Translations under genes and position numbers: made by a program
Shown: positions 20,791 through 28,136 of the stretch, piece after piece
Layout of the letters: each line of letters begins with the position of its first letter
How positions within the stretch are numbered: position 1 is the stretch's first letter
Assembly: GCA_002356515.1 (NCBI GenBank)
Contig: AP017605.1
Span: forward strand, 3,295,001-3,359,000
DNA from: Mesorhizobium loti
GTDB taxonomy: Bacteria; Pseudomonadota; Alphaproteobacteria; Rhizobiales; Rhizobiaceae
Length of the DNA: 64,000 bases
Direction of reading: 5' to 3'
The notes under the pieces: model-generated
Database searches by the model: none
Told to the model about the DNA's origin: nothing
Seen by the model: only the letters and a program-made list of their open reading frames with translations

Positions 20791-21303
20791 TCAGGCCGAA
20801 TCGAGCGGCCGATAGCCGCCCCGCCAGTAGATCAGCGCCTGGCCGGCATCGTGGGTGCGCACCGCTTCGACCGAACCGATGACAATGGAATGCGTGCCGC
20901 GGTCGATCATTTCGTCGAGGCTGCAGTCGAAGGCGGCCACCGCGTCCGAAAGTAGCGCTGCTCCGGTCTTCAGCGTCACCCATTCGGCGCCCTCATAGCG
21001 GTCCTTGCCCTTGATGCCGCCAAAGCCGGAGAACCGCTCTGCCACGCGCTGGTGTTGAGGTCCGAGCGAATTGACGCCGAAATGCCGGTAACGCTCTATC
21101 ACCGGCCAGGTCGATGACGATCGGTTGACGCAAGCGATCACCTTGGGCGGCTCGGCCGACAGCGAGACCACCGAAATGACGACAAGGCCGGAGCGGTCGT
21201 CACCGACGCCGGCGGTGATGACGCTGACATTGCCGACGATGAGCCGCATGGCGGCGCGGAAGTCGGCGACGTCGACCGGCCCCTCTCTCGAGACTGTGGA
21301 CAT
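20791..21303 (-). CDS. Flavin reductase, RutF/HpaC-like component of a two-component monooxygenase
   Basis: The 170-residue protein is a short-chain flavin reductase. It starts FRAAMRLIVGNVSVITAG, has VISVVSLSAEPPKVIACVNRSSSTWPVI (flavin-binding loop) and ends with DRGTHSIVIGSVEAVRTHDAGQALIYWRGGY, very close in plan to RutF. Such enzymes use NAD(P)H to reduce FMN or FAD, which diffuses to a partner oxygenase. The partner is the LLM oxygenase gene just upstream on the same strand. The ATG at 21303 has a near-perfect AAAGGAGG site. A copy of the mosaic repeat lies between the two genes, so its expression could be modulated separately. Confidence 0.9.
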   Translation of the reverse strand: MSTVSREGPVDVADFRAAMRLIVGNVSVITAGVGDDRSGLVVISVVSLSAEPPKVIACVNRSSSTWPVIERYRHFGVNSLGPQHQRVAERFSGFGGIKGKDRYEGAEWVTLKTGAALLSDAVAAFDCSLDEMIDRGTHSIVIGSVEAVRTHDAGQALIYWRGGYRPLDSA

Positions 21304-21326
21304 AACATCCTCCTTTGCAGCCTGGA

Positions 21327-21372
21327 CGCAATTCCGGACGGAAAACCGTTTCACACTTTTCCTGGAATTGCT
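21327..21372 (-). repeat. Mosaic intergenic repeat, copy 2 (inside the monooxygenase operon)
   Basis: On the minus strand this copy reads AGCAATTCCAGGAAAAGTG at one end and CCGGAATTGCG at the other, with 5 differences from copy 1 over 46 bp. It lies directly after the LLM oxygenase gene. The TAG stop codon at 21373-21375 is joined to its first bases (TAGAGCAATTCC), so the insertion or recombination boundary coincides with the end of the protein. Confidence 0.75.
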
Positions 21373-22497
21373 CTAAGCCGCCGACTGCATCGCGGCCGGC
21401 GCGATGCGGATGCCTCTCTCCTCGAGAATGGGTAGCACGGTGTCGCGGAAATAGGGGAACTCCTCGGCATAATCGACGAAGGACAACGTCGAGCCGCGAA
21501 ACCCGGCCTCATGCAGAGCGGTGATCCCGTCGGCGACCTGCTCGGGCGTGCCGGTGAGCGGGAAGCCGCCATGGCCCGCCGCCATGCGGTCGCGAATGAG
21601 CGCCAAGAGATCATGCGGAAACGACTGCGCATGGGCGAACTGCAGCCGCACCAGATTGTCGACCGCCGCCCAGTCGGCATTGCTGCGGCCGAAATGTTCC
21701 AGATAGTCCGTAGCTTCCTTTTCGGTCGGCCGGCACACGACATGGGCGAAGGTCAGCACGTCGACATCGCTGCCGGCGGCCCTCGCCTGCTCCTTCAGCG
21801 CAATGATCTCATCCCTGGAGCGCGCCAGATCGATCGCCGGCGTGAACAGGAAATCGGCATTGCGGACCGCGAATTTGCGGCCCTCATCAGACCCGGCGGC
21901 GTTGAGGATCGGCAGCCGCGAGGACGGGCGCGGGTCGCCAAGCACGTTTTTGAGCTTGAACCAGGTGCCGTCCCAGTCGAAGGCCTCCGTACGGCTCCAT
22001 AGCGCCTGGACGATATCGAACCATTCCTGGGCATAGCCGTAGCGCGTGACGTGGTCATCGGGCAGCGTCAGCCCAAGCGCCTCATATTCCGGCTTGTTCC
22101 AGCCGGCGACGATGTTGAGGCCGATGCGGCCACGGCTGATCTGGTCGATGGTCGCCAGTTGCTTGGCGACGACGACGGGATGGTTGGCCGCGGTGTGGGT
22201 GGTGGCGAAAACCGTGATGTTGCGGGTGAGCGCCAGAAGCCCGGCCGCCCAGGTGATCGTTTCCAGCACATTGCCGTGGAAATTGGTCTCGCCGCCATAG
22301 CCGATCCAGCGCGCGATCGGCAGCATGAAGTCGATGCCGGCCTCGTCGAGCAGATGCGCCAGCCGCAAATTGTTGTCCCAGGAGCTGACCCAGCGCTCGG
22401 GCACCTTGGTGACGGTCATGCCGCCGGAACAATTTGAGGCGAAAGTGCCGAGAAAGAAGGGCTGCGCATGACGCGCGGTCTTGTCGAGCATGCTCAT
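21373..22497 (-). CDS. LLM-class FMNH2-dependent monooxygenase (RutA/SfnG-like)
   Basis: The 374-residue protein is a luciferase-like TIM-barrel monooxygenase. Recognizable parts are PERWVSSWDNNLRLAHLLDE, GYGGETNFHGNVLETITWAAGL, the ANHPVVVAKQLATIDQISRGR flavin-site region, and NIVAGWNKPEYEALG. These are closest in pattern to RutA (pyrimidine ring opening) and SfnG (dimethylsulfone), so an N- or S-containing substrate is plausible but unproven. It acts with the flavin reductase encoded just downstream. I use the ATG at 22497 because GAGGAG lies 10 bases before it; an ATG at 22515 would overlap that site. The stop codon abuts a mosaic repeat. The gene is divergent from a winged-helix regulator with a palindrome between them. 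Confidence 0.88.
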   Translation of the reverse strand: MSMLDKTARHAQPFFLGTFASNCSGGMTVTKVPERWVSSWDNNLRLAHLLDEAGIDFMLPIARWIGYGGETNFHGNVLETITWAAGLLALTRNITVFATTHTAANHPVVVAKQLATIDQISRGRIGLNIVAGWNKPEYEALGLTLPDDHVTRYGYAQEWFDIVQALWSRTEAFDWDGTWFKLKNVLGDPRPSSRLPILNAAGSDEGRKFAVRNADFLFTPAIDLARSRDEIIALKEQARAAGSDVDVLTFAHVVCRPTEKEATDYLEHFGRSNADWAAVDNLVRLQFAHAQSFPHDLLALIRDRMAAGHGGFPLTGTPEQVADGITALHEAGFRGSTLSFVDYAEEFPYFRDTVLPILEERGIRIAPAAMQSAA

Positions 22498-22527
22498 AGG
22501 TGACGTTCTCCTCATTTTTGCTTATAA

Positions 22528-22552
22528 TTTATGATAGAAAGTCTATCATAAA
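22528..22552. promoter_or_regulatory. Perfect 11-bp-arm operator palindrome between the monooxygenase and its regulator
   Basis: TTTATGATAGA (22528-22538) and TCTATCATAAA (22542-22552) are exact reverse complements separated by AAG. The site is about 30 bp from the LLM gene start and about 55 bp from the regulator start, in the only AT-rich part of the divergent region. It is a strong candidate operator for the adjacent winged-helix protein. Confidence 0.8.
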
Positions 22553-22607
22553 TCCATGTAGACGCAATCACCGGGATCAGCGCATGTTGGTCGTGGGGAA
22601 CAGACAG

Positions 22608-23201
22608 ATGAACGATCGGCGCAAATCATTGGAAACACAGGCCGAGCTGCTGGATCGCGGCTGGCATCTGGCGCGCACGCCGCTGGAAATCGACGTCACC
22701 GAAGTCGAGTACGCGCTGATGCGCTCCTACGAGGCCTTCGGCCATTGGCAGGCCGAATGCCTTGCTACGGTGATCGAGTTTTCCGCCAGCGGACCCGAGA
22801 ACGCGCTGCTCCACATTATCCGGATGAACGACCGCCCGAAAAGCGTGCGCGATCTAGCCCAGATGACCAACCGCGACGACATTCCCAACATCCAGTACAG
22901 CCTGCGCAAACTGCTCAAGGGCGGCTTGATCACCCGCACCGGCAGCGGCAGGGCCGGCGTCACCTATGAAGTGACGCCGCTCGGGCATCGCGTGACAGAC
23001 CGCTACGCCGACATCCGCTCCGTCCTGCTCATCGATGCCGTGACGCGCATTCCCGAAATGGCTGACAAGCTCGAAGATGTCGCGCGCACGCTCGAGCTGA
23101 TGACCGGCATCTACGAACAGGCGGCGCGCGCCGCTGCCACGCACCGCCGCCGGCATCCAAGGCCGGAGCCCGGCGGCGATGCCGGCGGCGAAAAACTTTG
23201 A
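22608..23201 (+). CDS. Winged-helix (MarR-like) transcriptional regulator
   Basis: The 197-residue protein has a central winged-helix domain (about 70-145): ENALLHIIRMNDRPKSVRDLA, then MTNRDDIPNIQYSLRKLLKGGLI as the recognition helix, and ITRTGSGRAGVTYEVTPLG as the wing. This is a MarR-like arrangement with longer helical arms on both sides, probably for dimerization. The Arg/Pro-rich tail is probably disordered. I place the start at ATG 22608 (GGGGA site); ATG 22584 is the alternative, while starts further upstream would fall before the palindrome. Divergence from the monooxygenase and the palindrome between them suggest that it represses that operon and itself until a substrate or product binds. 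Confidence 0.8.
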   Translation: MNDRRKSLETQAELLDRGWHLARTPLEIDVTEVEYALMRSYEAFGHWQAECLATVIEFSASGPENALLHIIRMNDRPKSVRDLAQMTNRDDIPNIQYSLRKLLKGGLITRTGSGRAGVTYEVTPLGHRVTDRYADIRSVLLIDAVTRIPEMADKLEDVARTLELMTGIYEQAARAAATHRRRHPRPEPGGDAGGEKL

Positions 23202-23207
23202 AGACGT

Positions 23208-24116
23208 TTACGCAGGCTGCAGCTTCGCGACGGCCTGACTCTGCGCCTTCGTGGTGACGAAGACACCGGCGGTGATGACGACGGCGCCGGCCCAGGTCAG
23301 CAGCTGATAGTGCTCGCCAAGGAAGATCGTGCCGGCAACGAGCCCGACGGCGGCGGCCACATAGCCGATCTGGCTGAGATAGACCGGGCCACCGACCGCC
23401 TGCAGCCGGAAGAAGAAGGCGAACATCGCCGACGCGGATGCTACCTGCGCAACGACGACCAGCGGCACGGCACCGAGCGGCGCGAAGGCCTTGACGCCGA
23501 ACAGGGCAAGAATGCCGGCGAGCAGCAGCGTCGCCGACGCCAGATGGCTGCCAACGGCAAGCTCGATCGGCCCGGTATCTTCCGGCCAGTCGACGGTGCG
23601 GTAGATGTTGCCGGCCGCAAGGCTGACTGGGATCAGCAGGCCGAGCGCCACCCAGAACAGATCGGCCGGCTGGCCGGCCTCGCCGCGCGTCACTGCCACC
23701 ATGACGGCGCCGACGAAGCCGACGGCAATACCGACAATGCCCAGCATGTTGGGGCGCCGGACGCGCAGCAGGATCGAAAACAACAGCGTGATGACAGGCG
23801 ACAGCGTGAACATGATGCCGGTGTAGCCGGCGCCCAGATGCGGGATGGCCGAGAACATCAAGAGATTGGGGACGGCATAGGACACGGCCGCTGTGACGAA
23901 GAAATAGCGCAGTTTGTGGGGGGTGAGCCGGATGCGCTGACCGCGTGCCAAGAGCACGCACAAAAGCACGCCGCCGGCGCCGAGCGAGATGACGAAGGCC
24001 CAGACCATGGCCGGCACGCCGGCCGCCGTGGCGAGCTTGCCGAAGGGCAGCGTCAGCCCGAGCAGGCCGCCAGTGACGACCAGCAGGCCGAGCGCCGAAT
24101 CCCAGAGAATATTCAT
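23208..24116 (-). CDS. EamA/DMT superfamily transporter
   Basis: The 302-residue protein has ten hydrophobic segments in two EamA repeats, each about 140 residues. Conserved features include VWAFVISLGAGG, IPHLGAGYTGIMFTLSPVITLLFS in repeat 1, and a VYLSQIGYVAAAVGLVAGTIFLGE signature in repeat 2. Members export amino acids, metabolites or drugs across the inner membrane; the cargo is unknown. It ends 6 bp after the convergent winged-helix gene and is divergent from a MarR gene. Two operator-like sites in that divergent region suggest control by the MarR protein. Confidence 0.88.
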   Translation of the reverse strand: MNILWDSALGLLVVTGGLLGLTLPFGKLATAAGVPAMVWAFVISLGAGGVLLCVLLARGQRIRLTPHKLRYFFVTAAVSYAVPNLLMFSAIPHLGAGYTGIMFTLSPVITLLFSILLRVRRPNMLGIVGIAVGFVGAVMVAVTRGEAGQPADLFWVALGLLIPVSLAAGNIYRTVDWPEDTGPIELAVGSHLASATLLLAGILALFGVKAFAPLGAVPLVVVAQVASASAMFAFFFRLQAVGGPVYLSQIGYVAAAVGLVAGTIFLGEHYQLLTWAGAVVITAGVFVTTKAQSQAVAKLQPA

Positions 24117-24174
24117 CGGATGGTCCCGTCACTCAATTGCGAAATCTGGCACTTGCCGCGCTTGGCCGGCTCTG

Positions 24175-24191
24175 TATCTTGAGGTAAGATA
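24175..24191. promoter_or_regulatory. Operator-like site 1 for the MarR regulator
   Basis: TATCTT (24175-24180) and AAGATA (24186-24191) form perfect 6-bp arms around GAGGT. The site is about 60 bp upstream of the DMT gene start and about 45 bp upstream of the marR start. The outer half-site TATCTTGA matches the reverse complement of TCAAGATA in site 2, which supports one protein binding both. Confidence 0.6.
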
Positions 24192-24200
24192 ATACAAAGA

Positions 24201-24217
24201 TTCTTAACGTCAAGATA
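24201..24217. promoter_or_regulatory. Operator-like site 2 for the MarR regulator
   Basis: TTCTTAACGTCAAGATA has TCTT/AAGA arms around AACGTC and shares the TCAAGATA half-site with site 1. Its centre is about 26 bp from that of site 1. It ends 16 bp before the ATG of the MarR gene, a position suited to autorepression. Confidence 0.5.
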
Positions 24218-24233
24218 TTTAACGGTGAGACAG

Positions 24234-24719
24234 ATGGATCGCGCGGCAAAAGCGATCGAGCAGTGGAAACGGGAGCGGCCGGACCTGGATGTCTCGCCGA
24301 TGGGCGTGCTCGGGCGGCTGAACGAGGCCTCGTCGCTGATCGCGCGTGATCGACTCGCTCCGCTGTTTGCTCGATTCGGATTGCAGGCCGGCGAGTTCGA
24401 CGTGCTGGCGACGCTGCGCCGCTCCGGAGCCCCTTACGCGCTGACGCCGACCGCTCTTTACGAAGCGACGATGGTGACGTCGGGCGCCATGACCAACCGG
24501 CTCGACCGGCTGGAGAAGGCCGGATTGATCCTGCGCGGCCCGCACCCCAATGACCGGCGCGGTATTGTCGTGCAACTGACCGAAAAAGGGCTCGCCTTGA
24601 TTGATGAGGCCGTGACCGCCCACGTCGCCAACGAGCATGAAATCCTCGCCTGCCTCACCGGCGTCGAGCGGGAGACGCTGGCTCAGCTGCTAGGCAAATT
24701 GATCGAAAGCGTGAGCTAA
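24234..24719 (+). CDS. MarR family transcriptional regulator
   Basis: The 161-residue protein has the MarR winged helix: LNEASSLIARDRLAPLFARFGLQAGEFDVLATLRRSG, the recognition helix ATMVTSGAMTNRLDRLEKAGLI, and the wing RGPHPNDRRGIVVQLTEKG, which includes the family's DxRR motif. It is divergent from the EamA transporter gene and presumably represses it. The ligand is unknown. The ATG at 24234 has a GGTGAG site; an in-frame GTG at 24225 overlaps that site and is less likely. It converges on the DUF1178 gene with a 4-bp gap. Confidence 0.9.
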   Translation: MDRAAKAIEQWKRERPDLDVSPMGVLGRLNEASSLIARDRLAPLFARFGLQAGEFDVLATLRRSGAPYALTPTALYEATMVTSGAMTNRLDRLEKAGLILRGPHPNDRRGIVVQLTEKGLALIDEAVTAHVANEHEILACLTGVERETLAQLLGKLIESVS

Positions 24720-24723
24720 TCGC

Positions 24724-25149
24724 TCAGTTCCGTTCGTCGGGAAAACTCGGGATCGGCATGAAATCGACGCCGTCGTCCGCCAGGCCCTTGGCCTCTTCCA
24801 GCGTCGCTTCGCCATAGATGCCGCGTGGGTCGGTTTCGCCGAAATGGATTTTTCGCGCTTCTTCGGCGAATTTGTCGCCGACATAATCGGCATTCTCGCG
24901 CACCTTCTCGGCCATCGCCTTCAGTTGCGCCAGGGCCTGCTTCTGCGCCTCGCCCATGGCGAGCGCTATTGTCTCCTGCTTGCGGGCCGTCGAAACGGCG
25001 GGCGCCATCAAGGCCTTCTGCACCTTGTGCGAGCCACAGCTCGGGCAATCGACAAAGCCACGCTTCTTCTGGCTGTCGAAATCGTCATTGCTGCGGAACC
25101 AGCCCTCGAACTCGTGCTCGTTCTCGCAGATCAGGGAAAAGCGGATCAA
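24724..25149 (-). CDS. DUF1178 family protein
   Basis: The 141-residue protein belongs to DUF1178. It starts IRFSLICENEHEFEGWFRSNDDF, followed by a Cys pair (DCPSCGSHKVQKALMAP) that with the first Cys and nearby residues could bind zinc, and a helical middle. The end DDGVDFMPIPSFPDERN is typical. Its function is unknown, and the family is widespread in alpha- and betaproteobacteria. Translation appears to start at TTG 25149, which overlaps the TGA of the upstream hydrolase gene. Coupling with the hydrolase, grxC and comF forms a conserved rhizobial gene group. Confidence 0.85.
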   Translation of the reverse strand: MIRFSLICENEHEFEGWFRSNDDFDSQKKRGFVDCPSCGSHKVQKALMAPAVSTARKQETIALAMGEAQKQALAQLKAMAEKVRENADYVGDKFAEEARKIHFGETDPRGIYGEATLEEAKGLADDGVDFMPIPSFPDERN

Positions 25150-26015
25150 GAGGCTGCACCCCGCAGAAGCGGCGCGTCCACCGCGCCGGCGTTGATGGTG
25201 AAATCCCGCGCATTCTTCAAATTGGGGATCTTCTTGCGCGCAGCAAGCGACTGTGCCGGGTCGATCTCGGCGACGATCACGGCGGGCTCGTCATGCGCGG
25301 CTTCGGCGATGATACGGCCCCAGGGATCGACGATCAGCGAATGGCCAAACGTCTCGCGGCCGTCCTCGTGCAGGCCGCCTTGCGCGGCGGCGACGACAAA
25401 GGCGCCGTTCTCGATCGCGCGGGCTCTGAGCAGCACATGCCAGTGCGCCTCGCCGGTCTGGCGGGTGAAGGCGGCGGGCACGGTCAAAACATCAGCGCCG
25501 GCCAGCGCCTCGGCGCGGAACAGTTGCGGGAAACGCAGGTCGTAGCAGACCGCAAAACCCAGCTTGGCGCCCGCAACCTCGGTCACGACCGCCTCCGTGC
25601 CTGGCTCATAGGCGGCGGATTCACGCCAGCTTTCGCCATTGTCGAGATCGACGTCGAACATGTGGATCTTGTCATAGGTGGTGAGCGTCGCGCCATCCGG
25701 ACCGAACAACAGCGCCCGGTTGGCGAGCTTGCCGTCGGCGCGCAGAATGGCGGTCGAGCCGATATGCAGGAAGACGCCGAGTTCACGCGCCAGTCTGTGC
25801 GCGGTCGCGACGATGATGTCCTTGTCCTCGGAGGTGAAGGAGGCTGCACGCGCTTCCTTGTCGCGGATCAGCGCCCCGGTCATTTCCGGCGTCTGGATGT
25901 AGGTCGCGCCCTGGCCGGCTGCCTCACGCACCAGCCGGTCGAGATCGACCGCATTGCGCTCGGGGCTTTCGCCTGAACGCATCTGGACCGCCGCAGCCTT
26001 GAAAACACCCATCAT
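25146..26015 (-). CDS. Carbon-nitrogen hydrolase (nitrilase superfamily, Nit1-like)
   Basis: The 289-residue protein carries the nitrilase-fold catalytic triad in order. Glu lies in YIQTPEMTG, Lys in YDKIHMFDVDL, and Cys in FAVCYDLRFPQLFR. The IHMFDVDL and CYDLRFPQLFRA motifs place it in the Nit1/Nit2 branch, which removes deaminated glutathione or omega-amidates. Deaminated-glutathione amidase is a reasonable guess, strengthened by the adjacent glutaredoxin gene, but it is not proven. Start is the ATG pair at 26015/26012 behind GAGGG. The gene follows grxC by 7 bp and is coupled to the DUF1178 gene. Confidence 0.9.
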   Translation of the reverse strand: MMGVFKAAAVQMRSGESPERNAVDLDRLVREAAGQGATYIQTPEMTGALIRDKEARAASFTSEDKDIIVATAHRLARELGVFLHIGSTAILRADGKLANRALLFGPDGATLTTYDKIHMFDVDLDNGESWRESAAYEPGTEAVVTEVAGAKLGFAVCYDLRFPQLFRAEALAGADVLTVPAAFTRQTGEAHWHVLLRARAIENGAFVVAAAQGGLHEDGRETFGHSLIVDPWGRIIAEAAHDEPAVIVAEIDPAQSLAARKKIPNLKNARDFTINAGAVDAPLLRGAAS

Positions 26016-26022
26016 CACACCC

Positions 26023-26292
26023 TCAAATCGTTGCGCCGTTGGCGAGCAGTCTGTCCAGCCGGCCTTCGGCCTCCAGCTCGTGGAGGTCATCGCAGCCGCC
26101 GACATGCGTGTCGCCAATGAAAATCTGCGGAAAGGTCGTGCGGCCGTGTGCGCGCGAAATCATCTCCTGGCGCAATTCCGCCGAGAACGAAGCGTCATGC
26201 TCGGTAAAGGCGACGCCCTTGCGCTCCAGCAACCGCTTGGCCGCCGTGCAATAGCCGCACATCATGCGTGTATAGATCGTGACATCGACCAT
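26023..26292 (-). CDS. grxC: Glutaredoxin 3
   Basis: The 89-residue protein is a class I glutaredoxin: VTIYTRMMCGYCTAAKRLLERKG with the redox pair Cys-Gly-Tyr-Cys, the TFPQIFIGD cis-Pro loop and GGCDDLHELEAEG for glutathione contact. It reduces disulfides and mixed glutathione disulfides with electrons from glutathione. The active site has Gly in place of the common Pro (CPYC). I use the ATG at 26292. It sits between comF (26-bp gap) and the hydrolase (7-bp gap) in one transcription unit. Confidence 0.95.
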   Translation of the reverse strand: MVDVTIYTRMMCGYCTAAKRLLERKGVAFTEHDASFSAELRQEMISRAHGRTTFPQIFIGDTHVGGCDDLHELEAEGRLDRLLANGATI

Positions 26293-26318
26293 GACGAATT
26301 TCCGCTTTCGTTGCCGAC

Positions 26319-27107
26319 TTATATAGTCGCGGACTCGTCCGCCCGAAAGTCCCCCGGCAACACCCGCGCAAAGGTCAGCACATCGACGGCGGCCGCACCT
26401 CCTTTTTTCAGCGCCTTGGTCGCCGCACGCACCGTGGCGCCCGTGGTGTAGACATCGTCGATCAGAAGCACCCTGCGGCCGGCGATCTCGATTTCCGCCT
26501 CGGCCGGCACGCGGAAGGCGGCCCGCACATTCTCCTCGCGCTCCTGCCGCTCCAGCCCGACTTGCTGGCGGGTGAGCTTTACGCGCCGCATGGCGGAAGG
26601 CGCGAAAGACAGCCCGCTGAGCTCGCAAACCGCGCGCGCCAGTTCCGCCGACTGGTTGAAGCGCCGCCGGAAAAAACGCCGCCAGTGCAGCGGCACCGGC
26701 ACCACCACATCGGCCTCGGCGATGAGATCGGCGCCGGCGCGCACCATCCAGCGCGCCATCCAAGGGGCGAGATCGGTACGATCCTGGTATTTCAGCCCTT
26801 GCACCATCTGGCGGGCGACGCCGGAATAGGCGACGGCCGCCCGTGCCCGTTCGAAGGGCGGCGGATCAGCGATCGCCTCGGCCGACAAAAAGCCCTCGCC
26901 CATATGATGGGTGAACGGCGTGCCCATCACCGGGCACCAGGGCCGTTCCAAAAGCCGCAGCTTCGGCCAGCAGGCTCCGCACAGCACGCCGGGCTGCGAG
27001 ACATGCCGGCGGCAGCCGGCGCAGACCGGCGGAAACAGGATGCGCGCAGGCCAGCCGAGAGCCGAGCGGGTGAGGTTCCTGATCCCGATGGACTTGATCT
27101 TGGACAT
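26319..27107 (-). CDS. ComF family protein (phosphoribosyltransferase-like)
   Basis: The 262-residue protein has the two ComF parts. An N-terminal zinc-type region has CAGC, CGAC and a further Cys, and a phosphoribosyltransferase domain carries the PRPP motif VLLIDDVYTTGATVRAA. The RRRFNQSAELAR segment is also typical. In naturally competent bacteria ComF helps take in single-stranded DNA; in rhizobia its role is undefined. The start at 27107 gives a normal length, but its ribosome site is weak and an upstream ATG at 27173 cannot be excluded. It is divergent from a methyltransferase gene and first in the comF-grxC-hydrolase-DUF1178 unit. Confidence 0.88.
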   Translation of the reverse strand: MSKIKSIGIRNLTRSALGWPARILFPPVCAGCRRHVSQPGVLCGACWPKLRLLERPWCPVMGTPFTHHMGEGFLSAEAIADPPPFERARAAVAYSGVARQMVQGLKYQDRTDLAPWMARWMVRAGADLIAEADVVVPVPLHWRRFFRRRFNQSAELARAVCELSGLSFAPSAMRRVKLTRQQVGLERQEREENVRAAFRVPAEAEIEIAGRRVLLIDDVYTTGATVRAATKALKKGGAAAVDVLTFARVLPGDFRADESATI

Positions 27108-27196
27108 GGGATCGGCCACGTGGTTGGTCCTGCGCACCGTGTATACCAAGTATATCAGGGCGTGGACAAACAAGGATCCGCCCGTTGCACCCGATA

Positions 27197-28057
27197 ATGG
27201 ATACCGATCTCTGGCTGGCGCACAAGCGGCGCGCGCTCACCCATCCGGTCGACGGCGCCGATTTCCTCATGAACCGCGCCGCCGAGGACCTTGCTGACCG
27301 GCTGGGCGCCGTCGAGCGCCGGTTCGGCAAGGCGGCGGTGCTGTTTTGCCAGACGCCGGCCGTGGCCGATGTGCTCGCCGCGAGCGGCAAGGTGACGGAT
27401 ATCGTCCGTGTCGAGACGGACGCGGCTTTCCTGAATGGTGCCGCCGGCCTGGTCGCGCCGCTGGAAACCGTGCCGTTCGAGCCGCAAAGTCTCGATCTGG
27501 CGGTGTCGCTTCTGTCGCTGCAGGCGATGAACGATATCCCTGGCATGCTGATCCAGATCCGCCGCGCGCTGCGGCCGGATGGCCTCTTTCTCGGCGCCTT
27601 TGCCGGAGCCGGCACGCTCAGCGAGTTGCGCGAAAGCCTGCTTGCGGCCGAGACCGAGCTCTACGGCGGCGCCAGCCCGCGCGTCATCCCCTTCACCGAC
27701 GTGCGCGATGCCGGCGCGCTTTTGCAGCGCGCCGGTTTCGCTCTGCCGGTCGCCGATGTCGAGACAGTGACGGTGCGCTATGCCAATCTGTTTGCCCTGA
27801 TGGCCGATCTGCGCGCCATGGGTGAAACCAGCGCGCTTGCCGATCGCAGCCGGCGGCCAGGCACGCCCCGGCTGTTTGCCCGTGCCGCGGAAATCTACGC
27901 TGAGCGGTTTTCCGACCCCGACGGCCGGATCCGGGCAAGTTTCTCGATGGTCTGGATGTCCGGCTGGGCGCCCGATGCGTCGCAGCAGAAACCGCTGAAA
28001 CCCGGTTCAGCCAAGGTCTCGCTGAAAGCTATACTGGAGGGTTCCGGCGAATCCTGA
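27197..28057 (+). CDS. SAM-dependent methyltransferase, NDUFAF5/BioC-like
   Basis: The 286-residue protein resembles the NDUFAF5-like branch of class I methyltransferases. It starts with DTDLWLAHKRRALTHPVDGADFLMNRAAEDLADRL, and has FEPQSLDLAVSLLSLQAMNDIPGMLIQIRRALRPDGLFLGAF and a C-terminal SFSMVWMSGWAPD. In mitochondria the relative modifies an arginine in complex I. In bacteria the role is unclear, and the glycine-rich SAM loop is degenerate here (the segment around VLFCQTPAVADVLA). Start is ATG 27197; an upstream in-frame TTG at 27185 is less likely. It is divergent from comF, a common rhizobial neighbour pair. The stop codon overlaps a palindromic repeat. Confidence 0.85.
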   Translation: MDTDLWLAHKRRALTHPVDGADFLMNRAAEDLADRLGAVERRFGKAAVLFCQTPAVADVLAASGKVTDIVRVETDAAFLNGAAGLVAPLETVPFEPQSLDLAVSLLSLQAMNDIPGMLIQIRRALRPDGLFLGAFAGAGTLSELRESLLAAETELYGGASPRVIPFTDVRDAGALLQRAGFALPVADVETVTVRYANLFALMADLRAMGETSALADRSRRPGTPRLFARAAEIYAERFSDPDGRIRASFSMVWMSGWAPDASQQKPLKPGSAKVSLKAILEGSGES

Positions 28058-28104
28058 TGCATGTCGCCCAAAAGTGACCTCGGTTCTGGGAAGACGACAT
28101 GCAT
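28057..28104. repeat. Palindromic intergenic element at the methyltransferase stop
   Basis: ATGCATGTCG (28057-28066) and CGACATGCAT (28095-28104) are exact reverse complements. Inner CCCA/TGGG positions pair as well, so a long hairpin is possible. It overlaps the last base of the methyltransferase stop codon. The sequence resembles a short palindromic element that is frequent between rhizobial genes; copy number must be checked in the genome. It may act as a transcription terminator or mRNA-end stabilizer. Confidence 0.65.
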
Positions 28105-28136
28105 AAAAACGCTTTAGGCGGCCGTCGCGATTGCGA

